From Verrucomicrobiota bacterium (GTDB lineage: Bacteria > Verrucomicrobiota > Verrucomicrobiia > Limisphaerales > UBA9464), in assembly GCA_026397675.1 (NCBI GenBank), contig JAPLUH010000528.1:1-21965 (forward strand): DNA of 21,965 nucleotides. Direction: 5' to 3'. This document shows, piece after piece, positions 1 to 7,885 of this stretch. Position 1 is the stretch's first letter, and each line of letters starts with the position of its first letter. The notes below the pieces were generated by a model that was not told the origin of the DNA, did no database searches, and saw only the letters and a list, made by a program, of their open reading frames with translations. Both the position numbers and the translations under genes were made by a program.

Positions 1-1631
<1,631 letters not shown>

Positions 1632-1642
1632 AGTGTGAAATC

Positions 1643-1673
1643 AAAGCCCCGCCCCTCCGGCGGGGCTTTTGTT
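1643..1673 (+). terminator. Rho-independent terminator of rpoD
   Basis: An 11-bp perfect stem (1643-1653 with 1659-1669) closes a 5-nt loop (CCTCC) and runs into a T-rich tract (TTTTGTTT). It begins 12 nt after the rpoD stop codon, which separates rpoD from the gene that follows. Confidence 0.92.
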
Positions 1674-1699
1674 TAAATCGACTCATCCCCCCGTTGAAC

Positions 1700-3427
1700 A
1701 TGTCTGCCGACCGAATCCCTAGGACCCCGTGCCCGCTTCGGCTGTCCCTAACGACCGGTCTGTTGTTCCTCGGATTATTGCTGAGCCTGCTACCCGGGTT
1801 TGCCAGTAACGAGGCCTACGCCGGAACCACCTCAGCCGAGATTCTTCGGGAACCCCTCTTCGATGGGCCGGTGCTGCACTGGGAAATTCAGGTGCGCCGC
1901 GCCGATCTGGCCAAACTCCGGAACTCGGGCGGGCCCTGGAACCGAGAAAACGATCCGGATTCCTCGGCAACCGTGCGGGCCGGTGGGCAGGTCTGGACCA
2001 ATGTCGCCATCCATCTCAAAGGGGCGGCCGGAAGTTTTCGTCCCGTGGACGATCTACCGGCACTCACCTTGAACTTCGGCAAGTTCCAGGACGGACAAAC
2101 TTGTGGCGGGCATCGCAAGCTGCACCTCAACAACTCGGTTCAGGACGCCTCGCGTCTCGATGAGATATTAGCCTCGGAGATGTTTCTCCAGTCAGGCCTG
2201 CCAACACCCAGGGCCACTCGAGCCCTCGTCTCCCTGAATGGTCGCTACCTGGGCATTTATGTGCTCAAGGGTGGCTGGGACAAGGCCTTCCTGAAGCAGC
2301 ATTTCGGATCGTCGAAAGGGAATTTTTATGACCCGGGGTTCCTCAAGGATTTGGACACCAATCTTGAGCGGGATTCAGGCGAGGGGGCTCCCGATTGGTC
2401 GGACCTCATTGCCCTGCGTCAGTCCCTCGCGGTGCAGGATCCGGCCGAGCGCCTGCAGCAGGTATCACGGCATCTAGACATCGATCGCATTGCCACGCTC
2501 GGGGCTCTGCAAATCCTGCTGGACGATTGGGATGGCTACCTTCGAAACCGAAACAACTATCGGGTGTACCATGTGCCGGCTTCCGACCTCTTGGTACTCA
2601 TGCCGCATGGAATGGACCAGCTCTGGCGAAGCCCCCGGGGATCGTTTACTCCCCCCTTGAGCAGCATCCTCGGCCAACGGCTTTTTTCTATCCCGGTCAT
2701 GGCTGATCGACTGACTCATCGGATGCGGGAGCTGACCAATACCGTATTCCAACCGCAGTTTGTGGATGGGGTATTTAGCAATGCACAATCCCGACTGCGG
2801 GAGAGACTCGTCCTAGAGGGTCGCGAGGCCGAACTACCGCCGGTGCAACGCGCCGTCGACTCCACCCGGCAGAGGATTCGGCAACGGATGGCTGCCTTCG
2901 CCGGTCAGCGCTACCAACCACCCCAGCCGGGCGAGTTCGACAACGAGGGTCGTATGCACCTGACCGAATGGTCGTCCACTTCCCCTGAGCAAGAAGGCCC
3001 TGCAACTCGGATCGAGGCCGACGAGGGCTCCTCGGTCTTTCGCATCACCGCCTCTGCCGCCGAAGGTCGGACGTCACTCCAAAAACGAATTCTGCTGGCT
3101 CCTGGCCTCTACCAATGGGAGGCCCGGGTGCGCACCCGATCGGTTTCTGGCTTTGGGGCCTGCCTCGACGTGGAATGGGGGCGCAGAGGCCAACGGTTCG
3201 ATGAGGGATCCACTCCGCTTCAAAGTGTGACGGGCACCGCTGACTGGACCCTCCTGAAACGTGATATTTCGATTCCGGCTCGTGGCGAAGGCGGACGCCG
3301 CAGGCCCGGCGGACCCATTGCAGAGAACGGCTCATCGCCGCGGGAGATCCTCCTCCATGCCGAACTGCGCGCCGATTCAGGCACCGCAGAATTTGATGCC
3401 GATGCCTTCGTCTTGAGGAAGCGCTAA
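1700..3427 (+). CDS. Secreted CotH kinase family protein
   Basis: Predicted exported protein with a spore-coat CotH-like kinase fold; the substrate is unknown. The ATG at 1700 is preferred over a TTG at 1694 in the same frame. Residues 13-34 are strongly hydrophobic and followed by an A-Y-A site near 39-41, which fits a Sec signal peptide. The CotH core runs from about residue 50 to 360. It includes LHLNNSVQDASRLDEILA, the Y-L-G-I-Y-V segment, DDWDGYLRNRNNYRVYH (from 275) and a closing PHGMDQLW (302-309), which sits where CotH proteins usually carry the Asp-containing P-W-D block. After about 430 the chain looks like a beta-sandwich, resembling galactose/carbohydrate-binding modules (inference). 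CotH of Bacillus phosphorylates a coat protein; in Gram-negative bacteria the role is undetermined. The gene lies between the rpoD terminator and its own weak hairpin, so it is probably monocistronic. Confidence 0.85.
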   Translation: MSADRIPRTPCPLRLSLTTGLLFLGLLLSLLPGFASNEAYAGTTSAEILREPLFDGPVLHWEIQVRRADLAKLRNSGGPWNRENDPDSSATVRAGGQVWTNVAIHLKGAAGSFRPVDDLPALTLNFGKFQDGQTCGGHRKLHLNNSVQDASRLDEILASEMFLQSGLPTPRATRALVSLNGRYLGIYVLKGGWDKAFLKQHFGSSKGNFYDPGFLKDLDTNLERDSGEGAPDWSDLIALRQSLAVQDPAERLQQVSRHLDIDRIATLGALQILLDDWDGYLRNRNNYRVYHVPASDLLVLMPHGMDQLWRSPRGSFTPPLSSILGQRLFSIPVMADRLTHRMRELTNTVFQPQFVDGVFSNAQSRLRERLVLEGREAELPPVQRAVDSTRQRIRQRMAAFAGQRYQPPQPGEFDNEGRMHLTEWSSTSPEQEGPATRIEADEGSSVFRITASAAEGRTSLQKRILLAPGLYQWEARVRTRSVSGFGACLDVEWGRRGQRFDEGSTPLQSVTGTADWTLLKRDISIPARGEGGRRRPGGPIAENGSSPREILLHAELRADSGTAEFDADAFVLRKR

Positions 3428-3448
3428 GCAATTCGGAGAGAAGCACTC

Positions 3449-3467
3449 GCGATCCTCATCGCTTTTT
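3449..3467 (+). terminator. Short candidate terminator after the cotH-like gene
   Basis: A 5-bp stem (GCGAT at 3449-3453 with ATCGC at 3458-3462) with a 4-nt loop is followed immediately by five Ts. It lies 21 nt after the stop. The stem is short, so the call rests mainly on position and the T run. Confidence 0.45.
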
Positions 3468-3475
3468 CGAGGCAC

Positions 3476-3507
3476 AAAAAAGGCCACCCCAAACGAGGTA
3501 GCCCTTG
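3476..3507 (-). terminator. Candidate terminator of the ymdB-xseA-cytochrome group
   Basis: Read on the minus strand, AAGG(G)CTACC pairs with GGTGGCCTT: nine pairs, one bulged G and one G-T wobble. The stem is followed by six Ts. It lies about 30 nt beyond the cytochrome stop codon, so it would end the leftward transcript. It sits beside the rightward hairpin of the convergent cotH-like gene. Confidence 0.55.
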
Positions 3508-3538
3508 ATTGAAAAGCCGAGAGAAGAGCCCTAATCGA

Positions 3539-3937
3539 TCAGTCCCCCTTGTGCACAGAATGGCAGGCCTTGCAGTTCACGGCCGTCTTGAAGCCATCCA
3601 GCGCACCAGGCTTTCCGGCGACGAGGGAGTCTGCAGCGCCCTTGAGAGCGATGGTCTTCTCGGTCCAACTGGCGAGGTCGCCCTTCGAGGGGTGGTTGAG
3701 AGCTAGTTCCTTGGTCAGAAAAGCCATCTTCTTAAAGTCGTCCTCATTGCCCTGCCCCTTGGAGATGCGGGCGCTCAGAGATGTCTTGCCCTTGAATCCC
3801 TCTTCCATGATTTGCTCGATCGATAGAGAAGCCTTGGATTTGGAGTGGGAGGCGCATCCGGCCGTGACGGCCATGAGCGTCGCTGCAACGGCAAGGAGAG
3901 GGATGGAAAAGCGTTTCACGGTGTCTTGATGTTTCAC
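3539..3937 (-). CDS. Lipoprotein c-type cytochrome with C-terminal heme site
   Basis: Small predicted periplasmic lipoprotein binding one covalent heme. The N-terminus has a short basic stretch, a hydrophobic segment and a lipobox (A-V-T-A-G-C, Cys28), so it should be lipid-anchored after signal peptidase II cleavage. The only heme motif is C-K-A-C-H at residues 122-126, six residues from the C-terminus. The Lys/Glu-rich, probably helical middle plus this terminal CXXCH resembles class II cytochromes (cytochrome c' / c-556). The family assignment is tentative because the sequence is short and divergent. The start is ambiguous: GTG at 3937 (used here) or GTG at 3919, which gives a more typical signal peptide beginning V-K-R-F; neither has a clear Shine-Dalgarno. 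It lies 30 nt downstream of xseA on the same strand and may be cotranscribed. No electron-transfer partner is visible. Confidence 0.75.
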   Translation of the reverse strand: MKHQDTVKRFSIPLLAVAATLMAVTAGCASHSKSKASLSIEQIMEEGFKGKTSLSARISKGQGNEDDFKKMAFLTKELALNHPSKGDLASWTEKTIALKGAADSLVAGKPGALDGFKTAVNCKACHSVHKGD

Positions 3938-3967
3938 GCCAATGAAATCCCAAGACCTGCCTGCAGT

Positions 3968-5407
3968 TCAAGGACGAGATGACTCCGGAGACGGTCCGGT
4001 GATGGTGCCTTCGGAAAACCGGGTCACCACGCTGAAAACCTCGCCGGATTGGAGTCGGGTCTGGAGGCGTCTTCCAGAAACCAGACTCGTTGCCTCCCGG
4101 ACCAAGGCTCCCGTCTCGGCATCGAGCGTGAGCGAATAGCCTCGATTCAAAACATTTTGAGGCGACAGCAACCGCAGGCGGGCCAGCAAACCCTCCAAAA
4201 GCTGCCGTCGACGCTGTAATTTCCGCCCCGGTACGAGCATTAATGCGGACCGAAGGCGCAGCAACGCCTGCTGACCCGCCCTCACCCGCATCCGAGGGCG
4301 CTGTGCGAGCATTCGCTGACGGTGTGACTCCAGGAGTCGCCCCAACGTCCGTACCGAACGGGCCGCAACGCGGCGCAGGGATTCTATCGTTTCATCCACC
4401 TGCTGGGATCGGGTCTCGAGCCGACGTCTCGGGTGCACCCGGATCCAGCGTCGAAGTGAGCCCTCCAGAATATCCCCGGATCGGTTTAAGCGGCGTTGAG
4501 CCAGCACCGCCAATCGGCGACCGGCTGACTCTACAAATTCGCGGCTGTCCACCCAATCTTGGGTCAGGATTTCGGCGGCGGCGCTGGGCGTGGCGGCACG
4601 GAAATCAGCGACGAAATCGGCGATGGTGAAATCAATCTCATGACCCACCGCGGAAACCACCGGAACTTCCGAGGCGGCGATGGCGCGGGCCACCACCTCT
4701 TCATTGAAGCACCAGAGGTCTTCCAGTGACCCACCACCCCGAGTAACAAGGATGACATCCAGCGGATTCCCCGACTGGGAAAAGCGGTTCAGACGTCCGA
4801 TGGCCGCGGCGATTTCTTGCGCAGCTCCAGCCCCCTGCACGCGCACCGGATCCAAGATTACCTCGGGGCAAAACCGTCGCGAGAACACATGCAGCACGTC
4901 TTGAATGGCTGCACCGCTCGGCGAGGTCACCAGCCCGATCCGGACGGGATATCGGCCAATGGGACGCTTTCGTGACGCATCAAAAAGCCCCTCTGCGGCC
5001 AACTTTTCCTTCAACCGCTCGAAGGCGGCCTGCAGCGCCCCCACGCCCTGAACCTCCACCGTGTTGACCCGCAGTTGGTAATTGCCGCGAGGCTCATAAA
5101 CCGTGATGTCGCCCCCTAAAATGACCTGGGCTCCATCACGAAGGGCCGCTCGCCCCGCCCCGCCCTGCCCCCGGAACATCACGCAAGCCAACTGAGCTCC
5201 GGCATCCTTGAGAACAAAGTACGCGTGCCCGGAACTTTGCAGCCGCAAGTTGGAGACCTCGCCCGCCACCTTGCGATCCGCGAATCCGCTCTCCAACTGT
5301 TTCTTGAGCTTCTGGGTCAGCTCCGACACCGACTCGGGCGTCTTCTGGACCGTTTCCTGGAACAGGTCGCCAGCGAAGCTCCACTGGGTTTTTGAAACGC
5401 GGGACAT
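3968..5407 (-). CDS. xseA: Exodeoxyribonuclease VII large subunit
   Basis: Large subunit of exonuclease VII, which degrades single-stranded DNA to oligonucleotides in mismatch and damage repair. The frame is open further upstream to 5533, but homology begins at the ATG at 5407 (M-S-R-V-S-K), giving 479 residues, normal for the family. An N-terminal OB fold (about 25-125) includes GEVSNLRLQSSGHAYFVLKD. The catalytic core carries VTSPSGAAIQD (160-170), VTRGGGSLEDLWCFNEE (221-237) and GHEIDFTIADFVADFRAATP (from 255), all signature blocks. A long helical region and a small C-terminal beta domain (G-Y-S-L-T... S-G-E-V) follow. It sits 31 nt downstream of the ymdB-like gene and was probably transcribed with it. 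The small subunit gene xseB, often adjacent in other bacteria, is not recognisable here; the next gene is the cytochrome. Confidence 0.95.
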   Translation of the reverse strand: MSRVSKTQWSFAGDLFQETVQKTPESVSELTQKLKKQLESGFADRKVAGEVSNLRLQSSGHAYFVLKDAGAQLACVMFRGQGGAGRAALRDGAQVILGGDITVYEPRGNYQLRVNTVEVQGVGALQAAFERLKEKLAAEGLFDASRKRPIGRYPVRIGLVTSPSGAAIQDVLHVFSRRFCPEVILDPVRVQGAGAAQEIAAAIGRLNRFSQSGNPLDVILVTRGGGSLEDLWCFNEEVVARAIAASEVPVVSAVGHEIDFTIADFVADFRAATPSAAAEILTQDWVDSREFVESAGRRLAVLAQRRLNRSGDILEGSLRRWIRVHPRRRLETRSQQVDETIESLRRVAARSVRTLGRLLESHRQRMLAQRPRMRVRAGQQALLRLRSALMLVPGRKLQRRRQLLEGLLARLRLLSPQNVLNRGYSLTLDAETGALVREATSLVSGRRLQTRLQSGEVFSVVTRFSEGTITGPSPESSRP

Positions 5408-5438
5408 AACGGGCGGTGATTCGGTGAAGAGCTCGAGA

Positions 5439-6221
5439 TCAGTCCAGCAACTCCGAGATGCGGACGATCGATTGAGCACGTCCAGTCGCCGGATCGATGT
5501 CCACCAGGGCCCCCTGGAGACGCACTTGTCCATTGGCCACGTCGAAACGTTGCGGCAAACCCGTCAAGAACCGCTTCAAGACGGGCTCCACCTGACGCCC
5601 CAGAACCGAATCATGCGGACCGGTAAACCCGGCGTCCGTCAGGTAGGCCGTGCCTCCCGGAAAAACCTGCTCGTCGGCAGTCTGCACGTGGGTATGGGTT
5701 CCGATTACCGCCGAAACCGAGCCATCGAGCATGCGGCCCATAGCGATCTTCTCCGAGGTCGCCTCACCATGGAAATCAACCAGAATAACTTTAGTGGCAG
5801 TCCGCAACCGAGCCACCTCGGACTGGGCGAGCAAGAACGGGTTTTCCATGGGCGGCATGAAGGTCCGCGCTTGAAGGTTCAACACGGCCACCGGCGGCAA
5901 ACCGGGTTTGTTCCAGACAATTGATCCATTGCCCGGCACACCTGGCGGATAATTGGCCGGCCGCAACACCCGAGACTCAGTGGTGAGGAATGACGCCGTC
6001 TCCTTCTGGTCCCAGACATGATCGCCGGTCGTGATAATATCCACGCCGTAGCTGAACAATTCCCCGGCGATGCCCGCGGTAATACCGTTGCCCCCAGCGC
6101 TGTTCTCACCATTGGCGACGACAAAATCGATTCCCTCCCGGTGCACCAAGTCTTCTAGGAGCATTCGGACTGCGCGCCGACCGGGTTCGCCCACGATATC
6201 CCCTAAAAACAAGAGCTTCAC
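5439..6221 (-). CDS. ymdB: YmdB-type (TIGR00282) metallophosphoesterase
   Basis: Calcineurin-like phosphoesterase of the YmdB family. The Bacillus member hydrolyses 2',3'-cyclic nucleotides and affects biofilm and motility gene expression; the role here is inferred by homology. The 260 residues match the family length. Metal-site motifs are visible in order: F-L-G-D-I-V-G (Asp8), V-A-N-G-E-N-S-A-G-G (Glu39, Asn40), T-T-G-D-H-V-W-D (67-71), V-D-F-H-G-E-A-T (His151) and G-T-H-T-H-V-Q-T (His176, His178). The G-D-H triplet is noteworthy because many family members have G-N-H at that position. The start is a GTG at 6221 directly before K-L-L-F-L-G-D. It is the first gene of a leftward group with xseA and is divergent from lepB. 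Confidence 0.93.
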   Translation of the reverse strand: MKLLFLGDIVGEPGRRAVRMLLEDLVHREGIDFVVANGENSAGGNGITAGIAGELFSYGVDIITTGDHVWDQKETASFLTTESRVLRPANYPPGVPGNGSIVWNKPGLPPVAVLNLQARTFMPPMENPFLLAQSEVARLRTATKVILVDFHGEATSEKIAMGRMLDGSVSAVIGTHTHVQTADEQVFPGGTAYLTDAGFTGPHDSVLGRQVEPVLKRFLTGLPQRFDVANGQVRLQGALVDIDPATGRAQSIVRISELLD

Positions 6222-6268
6222 TGCCGGTCAGCCTGTCGGATTCCGCGCCGCCTAGGAAGCAAACTGTG

Positions 6269-6306
6269 CTGCTGGGCGGGTCCCAGAAAGCCAGCAGGAA
6301 GCTGGG
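6269..6306. repeat. Overlapping inverted repeats between ymdB and lepB
   Basis: CTGCTGG (6269-6275) is the reverse complement of CCAGCAG (6291-6297). Nested within and beside it are CTGGG (6272-6276) with CCCAG (6282-6286), and CCAGC (6291-6295) with GCTGG (6301-6305). The stems are mutually exclusive. The segment lies in the 138-bp divergent intergenic region, so operator or leader structure is possible, but the repeats are short and could be chance in GC-rich DNA. Confidence 0.3.
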
Positions 6307-6359
6307 CTTGGATTTTGACTAGATCCCCGCGCCGAATTGCCGGACCTTCCCGGTGCCGC

Positions 6360-7763
6360 ATGTCACCATTCCGCCACGTATTCTGGAAAAGCTATCGGGA
6401 AGCGGGCCACCTGGCCGAACAGGCCCAGAAGCTCCTGGACCACCAGCGGGATCTCCTGACGCCGGCACGCGTCACCGAGTTGGAAGCATCCATCCGCCAT
6501 CTGGAAAGCATGCGGAACAAAGGAACCCGTGAGGACATCACCGCGGCGATGACGCGTTTGGAGGCCACCGCACAAACCTCTCTGATGGCCTACCCGCACG
6601 CCTCCATGCGCGAGAACGTCGAAGGCCTTCTCACCATGGGGATTGTGTTGTTTGCCTTCCGCCAATTCTTTTTCCAGCCCATGGCCATCCCCACGGGATC
6701 GGCTCAACCGACCTTCAACGGCATTACCTGCGAAGATCTTCGCTACAATGGCAAGTCGGTCCCCAACTTGGCTGTCCAAGCAGTCGAATGGGCTCTCTTT
6801 GGTCAGCACTACTTCGAGTTGATCGCCGAACAGGATGGCGAACTAGGAGGCGTCAGCCCGTCGTCGGGTTCCGGCGGAATCACCGGCCTCCTGCGCAAGT
6901 CCTTCGATGTCGAGGTCGGTCGGGTCACCTACACGGTCAAGACCTCCATGAGCGAGGGGCCCAACGACTTCATGCGCCACATGGGCCTAGCCAATGACCA
7001 AGGCAGCCTGCCCCAGCGCTTCTTTAAGCAAGGGGAACCGATCATCCGCTGCCGGGTCAAATCCGGCGACCGCCTCATGGTCGACCGACTCACCTACAAT
7101 TTCCGGAACCCGAGTCGTGGAGACACCGTGGTGTTCAAGTCGATGCAGCATCCGGGCATGACGGCCAACACCCACTACATCAAGCGCCTGGTGGCTCTCA
7201 ATGGCGAGACGGTCCGCATCGGAGACGACCGGCACGTGGTGATCAACGGCCAGCGCCTAGATGCCAAGACCCCCGGCTTCGCCGACGTTTACAGCTTCGA
7301 CCCGGCCAAGCATCCGGTCTCCAGCAGCTACTCCGGTCACGTGAATGGGATTGGCTTCGCCGAAGGCAGTTGGTTCTCGACCCACGAGGCGGAGTACGAA
7401 CTCCTGCACAGCCGCGACGCCTCGGCTGCGCAGCAGCTCACTACTATTAGTGAAGAGAAATTAAAGATTTGGCGCAGTTTCACCAACGCTACGGCCGTCA
7501 CCACCGATGGCTCGCAAAATGGACGCTGGGCCCAGCAAAAATCCCGTCTTGAGGCGATGACGCAGAGCACGCCCAATTTCCCCAATGCCAAGGCCGAGGT
7601 GACAGTCCGGCCCGGCCATGTGTTGTGCCTCGGTGACAACACCATGAATAGCTCCGACTCCCGGATGTGGCCGGTGCCCGATTTCCCCCAAGAGCGCATC
7701 GTCGGAAAATCCGGCTGGGTCTTCTGGCCCCTAAGCCGTCGTTGGGGTTGGAGCCAGCACTAA
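6360..7763 (+). CDS. lepB: Signal peptidase I, enlarged form
   Basis: Membrane serine protease (family S26) that removes Sec/Tat signal peptides. The ATG at 6360 is preferred over a TTG at 6315, giving 467 residues. A charged, probably coiled-coil N-terminus (14-75) precedes a single hydrophobic segment (about 86-104). The Ser box is A-I-P-T-G-S-A-Q-P-T-F, with Ser114 as nucleophile and Ala where the family usually has Met. The block S-G-D-R-L-M-V-D-R-L-T-Y comes only at 235-246, so about 115 residues are inserted where Escherichia coli LepB has almost none. The general-base Lys275 lies in H-Y-I-K-R-L-V-A-L-N-G-E. The last block, L-G-D-N-T-M-N-S-S-D-S-R-M-W (424-437), is followed by Pro instead of the usual Gly. 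Catalytic residues are all present, so activity is expected. E. coli LepB has two membrane segments; only one is evident here. It is divergent from the ymdB gene. Confidence 0.93.
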   Translation: MSPFRHVFWKSYREAGHLAEQAQKLLDHQRDLLTPARVTELEASIRHLESMRNKGTREDITAAMTRLEATAQTSLMAYPHASMRENVEGLLTMGIVLFAFRQFFFQPMAIPTGSAQPTFNGITCEDLRYNGKSVPNLAVQAVEWALFGQHYFELIAEQDGELGGVSPSSGSGGITGLLRKSFDVEVGRVTYTVKTSMSEGPNDFMRHMGLANDQGSLPQRFFKQGEPIIRCRVKSGDRLMVDRLTYNFRNPSRGDTVVFKSMQHPGMTANTHYIKRLVALNGETVRIGDDRHVVINGQRLDAKTPGFADVYSFDPAKHPVSSSYSGHVNGIGFAEGSWFSTHEAEYELLHSRDASAAQQLTTISEEKLKIWRSFTNATAVTTDGSQNGRWAQQKSRLEAMTQSTPNFPNAKAEVTVRPGHVLCLGDNTMNSSDSRMWPVPDFPQERIVGKSGWVFWPLSRRWGWSQH

Positions 7764-7885
7764 GTCCTCCCCTCTCATCGAAGCAACGCAGGTGATCGAT
7801 CCAGTACGGAAGTGACCCTCCATCGACATCAGCGTTGACCGAACTCCTTGAAGCAACACCATCGGATGTCTGATTTTCTTAGCGC

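Noticed and set aside
5208..5924. 238-codon open frame on the plus strand
   Set aside because: It spans the ends of xseA and ymdB on the opposite strand, both secure by motif; its translation shows no family features.
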